Shown: positions 24,583 to 33,758 of the stretch, piece by piece | Layout of the letters: every line of letters starts with the position of its first letter | Position numbering within the stretch: position 1 is the stretch's first letter | Source: Pseudoalteromonas caenipelagi | Lineage (GTDB): Bacteria; Pseudomonadota; Gammaproteobacteria; Enterobacterales; Alteromonadaceae | Direction of reading: 5' to 3' | Length of the DNA stretch: 64,000 nucleotides | Assembly: GCF_013140855.1 (NCBI RefSeq) | Contig: NZ_JABBPG010000001.1 | Span: 682,001 to 746,000 of the forward strand | Made by a program: the position numbers and the translations under genes | The notes under the pieces: model-generated | The model's database searches: none | What the model was told of the DNA's origin: nothing | The model's input: the letters and a program-made list of their open reading frames with translations, nothing else

Positions 24583-27554
24583 TCTCCTGACTCCATTGCA
24601 TAACGTACATCTTGCATGATTTTGGCGCGCTCACGCTTCATTACTTGCGCAACGCCCTCACTATCATTGGCATTGATGACGTAATTAAATTTGACTGATT
24701 TATCGATGTTTTGTGGTGTTTGTTCTGCTGCACTATTTGACGTATTCAACCCTGCGGTGGTGCGACGGCTGGTGACGTTAACCGGGCCTGCAATAAGTTC
24801 AGGCCCATATTCACCCACTAGGCCGATTTTACCGGCGGGGATCAGACCACCATGGTCATAGGCACCTGAGTAATTGGTTGATTTAATCGCCTGAACGTTA
24901 GCCATACCGGCAGCCACCGCAGCGGCTGCCGCAGCGATGCCCAAAGCAGGTCCTACATACGGAATACCCGCTAAAGAGGCATAAGCGTTGGTTGCCGATT
25001 CATACGTTTTAATTGTCGTTTGCGCGATTGCCGCGGCCTTTGCCGCTTTTGATTGTTTGCCACCAAATGCGGCGGCCACGCTGGCTACCCCACCAAAGAA
25101 GTCCGATGCCTGATTTAAACGCTGCGACTGCTGCTCACGCTCGATATCTGCCATGGCCTTATTTTTTTGCTTGGTTTGGTCCACCTCAATTTGGGCTTGT
25201 TCTTCTGCAAGCGCTTGAGTTGCGGCAAGCTTTTCTTCGTTTTGGGCTTCAATGACCGAAGAATCCTGTTCATCGGTTTGTTCAGGATCCTCTTCTTCCC
25301 CTGTTCCTAAAAACAACTCATCAATGATATTTTTACCTGACTCATATACTTCAACCATGGCCTGCACAGATGCTTCAACATTTTCAGGGTTTGTTAAGTC
25401 ACCATTGAGCGAGTCACCCAAATTTTGCAACTGAGACATAAAACCTGAAGCTTCACTGGCAAGCTGCGCATTTTTCTGCCTTTCAAGCTGAATAATCTTT
25501 TCATGGCGCTTTTTAATTAAGTCTGTTTGAATTTGTGTTTGCTGATTTTCTGAGCTTTCTACTATTCCACGTTGACGCTCGCAGCTTTGTGTCAGCAGCT
25601 TTTCTGTTTCTTCGGCGTTTTTTTGCGCAGATGTATTGTCACTTTTTGGGTCTAATGCGCTAACAATTGTTTGCACATCGTTTTTTGCCCCTGCGCTAGT
25701 TAATCCAGAGCTTGCTTTTGGACCTTTCGCAGGTTTTAAACCAATTTCAGTATTGTTTTTTGCCTTATCGTAATTTTCGCCTTTTTTGTCGTAGGCCTCG
25801 CCAAGCTTTTGTGCTTCATCAAGCTTTTTATAAAGTTCTTCTGTGACCTTTTCTCTTTGCTTTAGCGCTTCATCCCAAGATTTCTTAATGCGCTCTTCAA
25901 ATGTGCTACTGTCAAATTCATCAAGCTTTTCAGATTTGTTACCTCTGAGGTTTTTAAGTTCCTCATCTCTTTGAACCTTATTTTGCGCAACCTTCTTTTT
26001 CTCTTCTTCATAATCAAATGAATCAGACCAAGGATTCAATGCACCAATCGAGTTTTTAAACTCGAGCATTAATGATTCACTGGCCGACGAAAGGTCATTC
26101 TTGATACTGGTAAAGGTATAGTCTGTCGCCGTATCAAAGTAATTCATCCAATGATCGAATTCTTTGCGTGCCATACCGAGCGCAGAACTGATACTCTGGG
26201 GAATTAGCAAGTAGTTTACACCAAGCTTCTTCAGGCCTTCTTTGGCATCTCCTCCCCATTTTTCATACGCTTTAGAGAAAAAACTTGAAGCTCCATTTAA
26301 TGCTGCTTCTAACTCATCTCCCATGGTGTACTGATAAAGACCGCTAAAGCCCGCTTTCAACGGACCTATGTAAGCATCAAAGTACTTTCCTAACTGACCT
26401 GATGCCAATGAGTCATTAAACGTATCTAAAGCATCACTTCCTACACTAAATGCAGATTTTATAGCATCGCCAACTCCTCCCGAGCCGATATTTAAAAACA
26501 GCTCATCCCACTCAGACTTAAAACGGGCAACCTCACCACCCATTGTTCCCATTTGCTCAGCCATTGCCCCGGCAAAGTTGTTTTGAGCTAACTGATTGAA
26601 GTACCCTTGTATACTCTCAGCATTATCTTTGATGTTAGTCGTAACACCATTATAAGTAAGCGCTAAGCCATCTTTGGTTTCCTTCGCATTTATGCCAAGG
26701 TTTGCAAATGCATCAGCTTGAGTTTTCGCATTGTCAGACGTCGCATTAATTACATTATTTGCAACATCTTGTAAGCTCATACCCATGGCACTTGCTATAT
26801 CACCATAGGCAGTCATCGCCTCTTTAGTCGGTATTAAACCGTTGTTGTAAAGCGCTAAAAAAGAATTGGTGGTTTGATCTATATTATGTGGCGTTTCTTC
26901 TGCCATTTCTTTGAGATTGTGGAAAATCTCTTTGCTTTTTTCAGAGCTCGCTGCAACAACATTGATTCTCGCTTCAAGCGCTTCAAATTGAGACGTTACA
27001 GCTATCGTTTTTTGACCTGCTGCAACCACAGCATCAGCTAACAACAATGGAGCCCCGGCAGCACCTGCAACACCTTTTGCAAAACTGCCTATACCCGCAA
27101 GTGATTTTTTAAAAGGTGAGCCTCCAACTTTTTTATTACTGGCAGCACTAACACTGCTGCTTGCTGAGCCGCTAGCGCCCATAGACGAGTTTAGATCTTT
27201 ACTTGCTTTAATATTCTTTCGAAGTTGATCTTCTAAAGCTGCAAGTCTGCCTTTGGCTTTGTCTGAGCTTTGCTCTAGTTGGCTAAACGACTTACCTGCT
27301 TCTTTGCCAAAGTTTGAAGCTGATTTTTTTGCAGTTTTAAAATCTTGATGTAGCCATGTGAGATTTTTACTCGCGCCTTTAATATGCGATAAAAAGCCCG
27401 CTAGAGATTTTTTAGCCCAATCTACATCATCAGCAAAATCAGACGTTGCTCTTGCGGACTTTTTTACTTGCTCTTCAAGCTTTGAGAGTTCACGCGTTGC
27501 GCTCGTGGTTTCTTTAATTAGCAACGATAGGGAAAGCTCAGCGTTAGTTGCCAT
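24573..27554 (-). CDS. Tail tape-measure protein
   Basis: This 993-residue protein has a helical N-terminus and a tape-measure core near residues 190-320 (FEALEARINVVAASSEKSKE, then TPHNIDQTTNSFLALYNNGL, and a T-Q-ADAFANLGINAKE stretch). Long coiled coils follow, then an Ala-rich hydrophobic segment near residues 850-900, and the glycine motif GGLIPAGKIGLVGEYGPELI that ends many tape measures. By the usual rule of about 0.15 nm per residue the tail would be roughly 150 nm. ATG 27554 has GGAG eight bases upstream; the GTG at 27563 is disfavoured. Confidence 0.9.
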   Translation of the reverse strand: MATNAELSLSLLIKETTSATRELSKLEEQVKKSARATSDFADDVDWAKKSLAGFLSHIKGASKNLTWLHQDFKTAKKSASNFGKEAGKSFSQLEQSSDKAKGRLAALEDQLRKNIKASKDLNSSMGASGSASSSVSAASNKKVGGSPFKKSLAGIGSFAKGVAGAAGAPLLLADAVVAAGQKTIAVTSQFEALEARINVVAASSEKSKEIFHNLKEMAEETPHNIDQTTNSFLALYNNGLIPTKEAMTAYGDIASAMGMSLQDVANNVINATSDNAKTQADAFANLGINAKETKDGLALTYNGVTTNIKDNAESIQGYFNQLAQNNFAGAMAEQMGTMGGEVARFKSEWDELFLNIGSGGVGDAIKSAFSVGSDALDTFNDSLASGQLGKYFDAYIGPLKAGFSGLYQYTMGDELEAALNGASSFFSKAYEKWGGDAKEGLKKLGVNYLLIPQSISSALGMARKEFDHWMNYFDTATDYTFTSIKNDLSSASESLMLEFKNSIGALNPWSDSFDYEEEKKKVAQNKVQRDEELKNLRGNKSEKLDEFDSSTFEERIKKSWDEALKQREKVTEELYKKLDEAQKLGEAYDKKGENYDKAKNNTEIGLKPAKGPKASSGLTSAGAKNDVQTIVSALDPKSDNTSAQKNAEETEKLLTQSCERQRGIVESSENQQTQIQTDLIKKRHEKIIQLERQKNAQLASEASGFMSQLQNLGDSLNGDLTNPENVEASVQAMVEVYESGKNIIDELFLGTGEEEDPEQTDEQDSSVIEAQNEEKLAATQALAEEQAQIEVDQTKQKNKAMADIEREQQSQRLNQASDFFGGVASVAAAFGGKQSKAAKAAAIAQTTIKTYESATNAYASLAGIPYVGPALGIAAAAAAVAAGMANVQAIKSTNYSGAYDHGGLIPAGKIGLVGEYGPELIAGPVNVTSRRTTAGLNTSNSAAEQTPQNIDKSVKFNYVINANDSEGVAQVMKRERAKIMQDVRYAMESGEWD

Positions 27555-28238
27555 GCATGACACTCCAATAAATTCGGTCTATTGAGCGCAAAAGATCGAC
27601 CTCCCAGGAGCGGAGGTGTTTACGCGTTAGAGATGACCAGTGGTAAATTTCGGTAAAATTGATAGGTTTGTCGCTTTTCAGCTCTAAATACCATTGCCAT
27701 AAATAAGCCAGCTCGTCTGGCAGAGCAACTTGCTCTGCCAGTTCGGCTGGCTTGTGACCTGTGGTTTTCCAGACCTGTTTAAGCGCTTGTTTACGGGTTA
27801 AGCGTGCGCCTTTAGGTATGGTGTTTAGTTGGAACTCGCTTTTGGCGTAGTCGGCGAACTGCTCAACCCTTTGGCGAAAAAAAGCGCACGTTTGGCCGCA
27901 ACTTTATCAATTTGTTCGCAAATTTGCGGCGCTTGATGCAAAAACTTTTTAACGGTTTCAAGTTCACAAGGTTCATCAAATGACCAATCGGCCACCAATG
28001 CAGCGATTAAACCTAAACGCTCATCAGCAAACGCCTCTGCACGTTTTGCTTCGTCTTCAATGGTAGCAAAAGCCATAGCGTTGCGTTTGGCTAGGGTTTC
28101 TGCATCTCTAAACGCATCTGAGTCAATACCACGTACTACGATGTAATGCTCTGATTGCGAGCCATCCGGTAAAGTCAGTGGCACTTTAATGCCTTCGTTG
28201 GCTTTTTCGCGGGTAAAAAAATCTTCCATCATGCTCAT
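27544..28238 (-). CDS. Tail-assembly chaperone GT fusion made by -1 frameshift
   Basis: Reading the G frame from 28238, the ribosome meets the canonical slippery heptamer T TTT TTC at 27882-27876, in the correct phase. A -1 slip leads into a frame with no stop until TAA at 27546-27544, giving a fusion of about 231 residues (121 + 110). The second frame has no start of its own and reads as protein-like sequence (RVEQFADYAKSEFQLNTIPK and later YHWSSLTRKHLRSWEVDLLR). It ends just inside the tape-measure start, exactly as lambda gpGT does. Confidence 0.85.
27825..28238 (-). CDS. Tail-assembly chaperone G (unshifted product)
   Basis: This 137-residue acidic, helical protein (MEDFFTREKANEGIKVPLTL, later ALVADWSFDEPCELETVKKF) lies between the tail tube and tape-measure genes, the invariant place of gpG-type chaperones that hold the tape measure during tail assembly. 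It shares its first 121 codons with the frameshift product and ends at TAA 27827-27825. The start overlaps the tube stop (ATGA); in-frame ATGs at 28232 and 28229 are alternatives. Confidence 0.85.
   Translation of the reverse strand: MSMMEDFFTREKANEGIKVPLTLPDGSQSEHYIVVRGIDSDAFRDAETLAKRNAMAFATIEDEAKRAEAFADERLGLIAALVADWSFDEPCELETVKKFLHQAPQICEQIDKVAAKRALFFAKGLSSSPTTPKASSN
27876..27882 (-). promoter_or_regulatory. Programmed -1 frameshift site (T TTT TTC)
   Basis: The heptamer is in the zero frame of the chaperone gene (codons CTT TTT TTC). It stands 51 bp before the zero-frame stop and opens the T frame without interruption. No strong pseudoknot was identified by eye downstream. Confidence 0.85.
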
Positions 28239-29155
28239 GCTTTTGCTTTCCTTTCGATAATTAAATTGGTGCCTTCTGTTTCTGACAGCAAGCCTTGGAA
28301 TGGCAGTGATACAATGATTGCACCCGTGCCTTCTACATCAGGCTGACCACCTGTGTAGCGCAGGTTTGGCACACTCACAACATATTGGTTGCCCGTAGGA
28401 TCAGTCATCGAAAAACTGATATTTGACTGCTCACCGTTGAAAAACTTCTCAAGCAGGGCGTGGTTTTCAAAGTAAACACCCAGCGTACCAGTTAGGTTTG
28501 ATAAACCAATTGATGGACGAATTGTCTCGCTTGAGCCAATCACAAAACGCGGCTCAATGCCGTTTTCAAGGGTAAACCCAAGTTCAGTCGCAATGGCTAG
28601 GTTTTCGCCGCCTTCAGTAACCTGACCGTTAAAGGTATCTACCGCCGGTACGGCTGCCGTGGCTTTTAACGTAGCACCCGCTGGCAACTCAGATAATGCT
28701 TCAACCGATTTACCTACTGCACTAAATGTTGCGGTTGTTACACCTTCTGTGCCCAACTGAATATTGATATTGTTAAGCTCAATACCACGATAAAGTTGGT
28801 ATGGCTTATCTGCTGCTGACAATGTCGTAAAGTGGCGTAAGATGCTAAAGCTGCGACGTTTTGTGCCGCTTTTTAGCTTGTCGGCTTCCCAATCACCGCA
28901 TACAGCCGCTGCTAGCAACATGTCGATGGCTTGCCACTGTAATTCAGCTTTGATGTCACCACCAATTTGCTGAGTACCGTCTCTAAAGTCAGAGATCTGA
29001 CGGTCGCTACGAATGGTGTTCGATTGACTGGTGTTTTTTGTTAGGCCCAAAGTTGTGCCTGTAATTGGCACTTCAATAAACTGTGCCGACGCTGGCGTAA
29101 CGCCATACTCTGTTTCTTCTACTAAATAAAACTTATGTGATGTGGATTGAGACAT
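28235..29155 (-). CDS. Major tail tube protein (siphovirus type)
   Basis: This 306-residue protein starts MSQSTSHKFYLVEETEYGVT and has TIRSDRQISDFRDGTQQIGG, the (S)NTIRSDRQ...R.G pattern of siphovirus tail tube proteins. An Ig-like C-terminal region then contains SMTDPTGNQYVVSVPNLRYT. It polymerises into the non-contractile tube. AGGA precedes ATG 29155 and the gene is coupled by ATGA to the chaperone. No sheath gene is adjacent, which is strong evidence for a non-contractile tail. Confidence 0.85.
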   Translation of the reverse strand: MSQSTSHKFYLVEETEYGVTPASAQFIEVPITGTTLGLTKNTSQSNTIRSDRQISDFRDGTQQIGGDIKAELQWQAIDMLLAAAVCGDWEADKLKSGTKRRSFSILRHFTTLSAADKPYQLYRGIELNNINIQLGTEGVTTATFSAVGKSVEALSELPAGATLKATAAVPAVDTFNGQVTEGGENLAIATELGFTLENGIEPRFVIGSSETIRPSIGLSNLTGTLGVYFENHALLEKFFNGEQSNISFSMTDPTGNQYVVSVPNLRYTGGQPDVEGTGAIIVSLPFQGLLSETEGTNLIIERKAKA

Positions 29156-29440
29156 AGTGATTCCTAAAAGTAATAGGGTGATTTAAATACAGGTATTCGT
29201 GCCGCAACTAACAGTGCGACAATAAGTGGTAATGTTTTTTGTAAATTAAAAAGGATGAAGTAAGCTGAATGCTTACTTCTTCGATGATGAAATGATTCTA
29301 ATCAAATTTAGGGACAAAAAACGGTCAAGTTTGACCGCTGTGTTAATTTATGGGAATTAGATATATAGGCTTAGTGGCAAAGTAACTGTTGATAATTACA
29401 TTACAGTTAAGCCAAGTGTATGTTCTGTCATAATTCAACC
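29156..29440. promoter_or_regulatory. Spacer with terminator and probable promoter of the core tail unit
   Basis: The 285-bp gap separates cassette 2 from the tail tube gene. It holds the CGGTCAA palindrome at 29321-29336 and AT-rich DNA upstream of ATG 29155. The minus strand has several weak -10-like hexamers but none stands out enough to name. A hairpin-like pair AAGTAAG.../CTTACTT lies near 29257-29278. Confidence 0.45.
29314..29336 (-). terminator. Rho-independent terminator after cassette 2
   Basis: On the minus strand CGGTCAA-AC-TTGACCG is followed by TTTTTTG. It begins about 105 bp after the fibre stop at 29441. The core is identical to the palindrome at 12081-12103. Confidence 0.65.
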
Positions 29441-32395
29441 TTAGTTGTTATGGGCAATGCCAATTGGGAATTGACTATGATGACAGAACACTTTAACCGT
29501 ATTGCCGTTAAGGTCGGTTTTAACATCTTCACCATTGACCAATGGAATAGCTTGATCGTCTCCCCAAGAGGTTTCTTCATAAGGGATTAAGTACTCGTTT
29601 CTATCGAGTCCTTTGGCGCTTATGCTGCCATTTGGTTTTTTAAGCCAAACATCATTATTCCAATCAACTGTAGAGTCTGTGGCACAGTACCAATATTGGC
29701 CGTCCATCACCGTTGTACCGGCTTTGTTTTTAACAAAGTACACCTGACCTTTCACCATATCGGTTCCAAGATTGGTCGAATCAATCACCTGTACTTGTGG
29801 CTTGTCAAACTTCAACTCACTGCCGTTAAACTGCACATAGTACAAACCATTTTTTACCGTGAGTGAGTAAAGCGCTTTACAGCCTATATTACCTAGCACA
29901 CCACCTAAATGCGGCAATAGCGCATGTTTTGGCTCTTCATCACGAACCAAACCATTACCCAGTATACTCGCCTGAGTTAGTGGCACACTGGCATTAGTGG
30001 TATATGTTATTGAAGTGGGTACTTTATCAAGCAAACTCGTTTGTAAATTGGCACCAAATGACGCTCGCGCATCATTACCGCACCATACTTTGCTAACATC
30101 ACTGACGAGTGAACTTAGCGATGCAGGTGTTGTACTGTTAGCTTTTGTCTCATAGTAATATAACGCCACATTATCTTGTGCAAATATAGTAGGGTGTGAA
30201 ATAGAGTTACTTTGGGCAACAAGGTTCATCGCACTTTCACTGCTTTCCCACTGCTCACCGTTATAAAAAGTTACTAAATCGTTATCGCCAGATACTGCTT
30301 TTTTCGTTAACGCGAAGCGCTCACCTGAGCCGTCTGGAATATGATTTGGGTTCCACTGGCCCACGACGCCATTTGGAAAAGTTGCGGCTATGTTGTCGGC
30401 TGAGCCAATGATATCGACATAGGGCAACACATCAAACTCACATCCTTGGTACTGCGTTGGCATGATGATCTGAGCTCGAATAGTGCTGGCCCGTCCAGAG
30501 CTAATCCAATTAGCACTGTTATTGTTTGGGTTAACCAATGCAATGTGGTTACGGCTATTTAGTAAGCAGCCTCTATCAACTTGAATCCAAGTATTCAACG
30601 GGTGGCCGCCACCATAGGTACCTAAATCAGTGTCACCGTAGTCTAAAAACTTGATTAAAACAGAGTCAATATCAAACTTATCATTGTCCCGATAGGCAAA
30701 ATATCTGTCCCGATTGAATAGCGGTAAGTTTTTAGTTAGCAGATTAGCATTATCATTTTTTATATCCAGATAAATAGTCATCTCAGAGTCATGGCAATAA
30801 TCACTGTTGATTAATGTAAACGGTATCTTGCCCTTGGCACGCAACTGACCTGTAATGGCTTTTTGCATAGACTCATGTAGCAATTGTTGCTTATTTAGCT
30901 TATTGGAATTTAAGCGCAAGTCTTCTACTTGACCTGCATAAATTGCATCGTGATATTTATAGCTACCTGGTCGACCTGTTTGACCTGATGACAACGCACC
31001 GTGTGTAGTATGACGGCCTATACGAGATGGTGTTGGTAATTCAAAGCACCCTGCTTTACTCGGATAATAGTTACTTGGCAACGTATTCCAATGAAAATTA
31101 GCAACATTGGTTTGGGTAAACTGTGCGGTGCCCATTGGGTTATAAACTGGGTGATATGCGCCTTGGTTTAGGCGTTGAACGAGGGCGATTGGAAGAGCAA
31201 AGCCCTTATCTATTCCCTCAGTTGTGAACCTGCCCACATCTGGATATCCTGGTGAATCTAAATTATTAGGGGTCACAAAAACAGAATACGCCGCAGGATT
31301 ATATTCCACTAAATCTCGATCATTCCCCGTATAGCCAAATCTGCTACCAATAATTGAGTTAGGTTTACCATGAATACCAAGAAATTTATTGTAAGAAGAT
31401 CCACCGTCGCTAGGTCTAGTTACCTTCCATGAATCACTTACTCCTTCTACCACACGCATACGATAACGTACTTGCACAAGCTTATTTGCTTTAGCATCAT
31501 AATAAATATTGTGTTCTGGACCACTTAAAAATACAGTTTTTTGCTCATCAGTCAGTGATGACCATTTAACACCATAACCCTTGGTATTTTGGTCCCACTC
31601 ACCAAACGCGCAGTAGCCTTGTGCCACCAAATTATTAACGAGTGCAATGCCTTCATAGTTGCTTGCACCATATTGCACATTGCCAAGTGGGTAAACCACA
31701 TCCTTTTCACTGATGTCTTCACGCCAAGACTCTAAAAATACAAGGTCTTTACGTGTGGTGATAACTTTATTGGTCGCTGTTTCTGATGAAAAAGCCGCTT
31801 GTGCATCGCTATGCTGCGTAACTGTGCCTGTGGCTGAGTCATAGGTTTTGGTGCCATCGGGTGCATCTGGGAGTAAAACTCTTGTCATTTCGAGTGGATT
31901 TTCAGCATCCCACGTTCCGAAAAGCTGGTGTATAACGCCGTCAATGACGACAACTGGGTAATCGTACAAACTATCCCCGCGACCAAGAGCAATTTTATTT
32001 CGCCACGCAGTTGTTGACTGATACATCCACATACCGTCATTCACATGTTCTAAATCCGTGTGATGCTTGCCCCACTCAACAAACCCACTGCCCGCATATT
32101 GCTGCTTGCGCTGTTCACGCAAGGCATCAAACTGCACTTTTGCCATGGCTGGCATCCAAGGTTTAATCGCCTCTTCCATGCGCGTTTGAATATCTGCGTT
32201 TACCTTAGCCGCATCGCTTTTTACTTTATTAAGTGTGGTGGTAGTTGCCGATGACATCTCGTTCTTAGCATCCACTACTGATTTTTCAACACGCGATATT
32301 TGGCTTTGTACAGCTTGAGTTAGTGCATTACTTTTGTTGGCTAAGTCGGCATTGGTGGTATTGAGTTTTTGAATTTGTTGTTCGATTGTGCTCAT
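29441..32395 (-). CDS. Large modular tail fibre / receptor-binding protein (cassette 2)
   Basis: This 984-residue protein has an N-terminal coiled coil (1-75), then AKVQFDALREQRKQQYAGSG and FVEWGKHH. A conserved middle follows (DLVFLESWREDISEKDVVYP and QYGASNYEGIALVNNLVAQG), then YHDAIYAGQVEDLRLNSNKL. Next comes a domain homologous to the stand-alone gene at 11239, and the C-terminal block WGDDQAIPLVNGEDVK..NTVKVFCHH. The common blocks are shared with the fibres at 840-4007 and 1-504. It starts within the collar gene stop (TAATG), so it is the adhesin of cassette 2. Confidence 0.82.
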   Translation of the reverse strand: MSTIEQQIQKLNTTNADLANKSNALTQAVQSQISRVEKSVVDAKNEMSSATTTTLNKVKSDAAKVNADIQTRMEEAIKPWMPAMAKVQFDALREQRKQQYAGSGFVEWGKHHTDLEHVNDGMWMYQSTTAWRNKIALGRGDSLYDYPVVVIDGVIHQLFGTWDAENPLEMTRVLLPDAPDGTKTYDSATGTVTQHSDAQAAFSSETATNKVITTRKDLVFLESWREDISEKDVVYPLGNVQYGASNYEGIALVNNLVAQGYCAFGEWDQNTKGYGVKWSSLTDEQKTVFLSGPEHNIYYDAKANKLVQVRYRMRVVEGVSDSWKVTRPSDGGSSYNKFLGIHGKPNSIIGSRFGYTGNDRDLVEYNPAAYSVFVTPNNLDSPGYPDVGRFTTEGIDKGFALPIALVQRLNQGAYHPVYNPMGTAQFTQTNVANFHWNTLPSNYYPSKAGCFELPTPSRIGRHTTHGALSSGQTGRPGSYKYHDAIYAGQVEDLRLNSNKLNKQQLLHESMQKAITGQLRAKGKIPFTLINSDYCHDSEMTIYLDIKNDNANLLTKNLPLFNRDRYFAYRDNDKFDIDSVLIKFLDYGDTDLGTYGGGHPLNTWIQVDRGCLLNSRNHIALVNPNNNSANWISSGRASTIRAQIIMPTQYQGCEFDVLPYVDIIGSADNIAATFPNGVVGQWNPNHIPDGSGERFALTKKAVSGDNDLVTFYNGEQWESSESAMNLVAQSNSISHPTIFAQDNVALYYYETKANSTTPASLSSLVSDVSKVWCGNDARASFGANLQTSLLDKVPTSITYTTNASVPLTQASILGNGLVRDEEPKHALLPHLGGVLGNIGCKALYSLTVKNGLYYVQFNGSELKFDKPQVQVIDSTNLGTDMVKGQVYFVKNKAGTTVMDGQYWYCATDSTVDWNNDVWLKKPNGSISAKGLDRNEYLIPYEETSWGDDQAIPLVNGEDVKTDLNGNTVKVFCHHSQFPIGIAHNN

Positions 32396-32934
32396 TACAG
32401 CACTCCTTTTTGAGCAAGTTCTTGATAAAGTTTTACGGTGGTGAGGTTGGTTTCTAGCTGCGAGGCCAGCATCTCGGTTTGTACTTGGGTCATATGTAAA
32501 AACACATCGTCGTAATACAGACGCAAGTCGCCATCATGAGTCACGGTAATCGCATCATGCGGTGCTGCACTGAGTAATAAGTCAAACCCCTGCACCACGG
32601 TGGCCATTGGGGTAAGGTAAAACAGCACGTTTTCAGGGTGTGACCAAACGGCAAATAAAGTACCGTCTGATAAATAAAAGCCAACTTCTTTGACGCTATA
32701 GCTGGTGTCACTGGTAAATTTACCCGACACCCTAAATTGGCCGTTGTTATAATCAACGCCCTCGCCTGTTGGCACGCGGTCGCGTTCGTTTTGTAACTGG
32801 GTTTGTGTCCGGGTCGGCGTGTAGCCTTTATCACCCACAGCAATATGGCTTAGGTGCACACTCAACCCTTTTTCTTTAGCATTCACTGCGGCGTTCAAGC
32901 CCGCCTGTGTAATGATAGGTTGGTAAGAACTCAT
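32395..32934 (-). CDS. Tail-fibre collar protein, P2 gpH N-terminal type (cassette 2)
   Basis: This 179-residue DUF3751-like domain has PIITQAGLNAAVNAKEKGLS, then LSHIAVGDKGYTPTRTQTQL and SVKEVGFYLSDGTLFAVWSH. It starts inside the tail protein I stop (ATGA) and ends inside the fibre start (TAATG). In this copy the fibre shaft is again a separate gene. The role is baseplate-to-fibre adaptor by family knowledge. Confidence 0.87.
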   Translation of the reverse strand: MSSYQPIITQAGLNAAVNAKEKGLSVHLSHIAVGDKGYTPTRTQTQLQNERDRVPTGEGVDYNNGQFRVSGKFTSDTSYSVKEVGFYLSDGTLFAVWSHPENVLFYLTPMATVVQGFDLLLSAAPHDAITVTHDGDLRLYYDDVFLHMTQVQTEMLASQLETNLTTVKLYQELAQKGVL

Positions 32935-33758
32935 GTTATTTCCATCGTTAATATTTGAAATGTGGTACTGCCTGACACTGTATCGACATACAAGTCAGAC
33001 ATATCGAATTGAATAGCTTGATTTTGCTTTAAACTACTATGTGCAATGTGCAGTTGATTACCCCCACTGTTCGCATAAACCGTAACAGGCTCTAACAGCG
33101 ACTCTGTATTTTGGCTAAGCTGTTGCGTTGCAAGTTGAATGTGGTTATTTCTGGCACTCACATACAGGTTGTTTTGCTCAAATTGCCCGTCGGCATTTTG
33201 CTCAAGCGCTGCTTGGGTAATTTGTGTGGCCGTACTCACTGGCGAAAAATACAGCTGGTTTTGCACTATATTGCCAATGTGAAAGTCTATTTGCGTACGG
33301 GCTGGCTTGTTTGCCGCCACTGCACGCCAAAGTTGGGCTTGCAGTTTTGGGGTGATAAAGGTATCACCATTTTCATCAAGGTTATGAGTGGCTAAGGCCA
33401 CGATGGTTGCGGTGTGGGGTGCGCCCCCAGTTTGCCACCACTCTTGCAGCTCAAGCTCAGCATCTAGTGCGCTGAGTGATTGTTTTAAAGCACCAAATGT
33501 GCCCTTAATTCTGTGGCTCGGTACACTGTCTGCGATAACTTGGCGTTGAATATGCTCAGGCCAATTACTATCCCATGTATCTACACTCAAGCCATGGGCA
33601 AGCCAAGGTAAAAAGTGCGCAGGACACTGCCATGGGTTCCAAAGGTGCTGCAAGGGCACCGGCAGTTTTTCTATTCGCGCCGCTGCGCCCGATAAACCAT
33701 GCTCTAACAGCGAACTACTTACAGGCAATAATGGGTCATATTGTGTAGCATCAGACAT
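32931..33758 (-). CDS. Tail protein I, P2 gpI-like (cassette 2)
   Basis: This 275-residue protein begins MSDATQYDPLLPVSSSLLEH. The gpI core includes LPWLAHGLSVDTWDSNWPEH and SHRIKGTFGALKQSLSALDA, followed by QEWWQTGG. The C-terminal ~90 residues are an extension with repeated NNLYVSARNNHIQLA/DLYVDTVSG units. ATG 33758 overlaps the baseplate J stop by 8 bp; the longer frame to 33773 has no better ribosome site. Confidence 0.85.
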   Translation of the reverse strand: MSDATQYDPLLPVSSSLLEHGLSGAAARIEKLPVPLQHLWNPWQCPAHFLPWLAHGLSVDTWDSNWPEHIQRQVIADSVPSHRIKGTFGALKQSLSALDAELELQEWWQTGGAPHTATIVALATHNLDENGDTFITPKLQAQLWRAVAANKPARTQIDFHIGNIVQNQLYFSPVSTATQITQAALEQNADGQFEQNNLYVSARNNHIQLATQQLSQNTESLLEPVTVYANSGGNQLHIAHSSLKQNQAIQFDMSDLYVDTVSGSTTFQILTMEIT

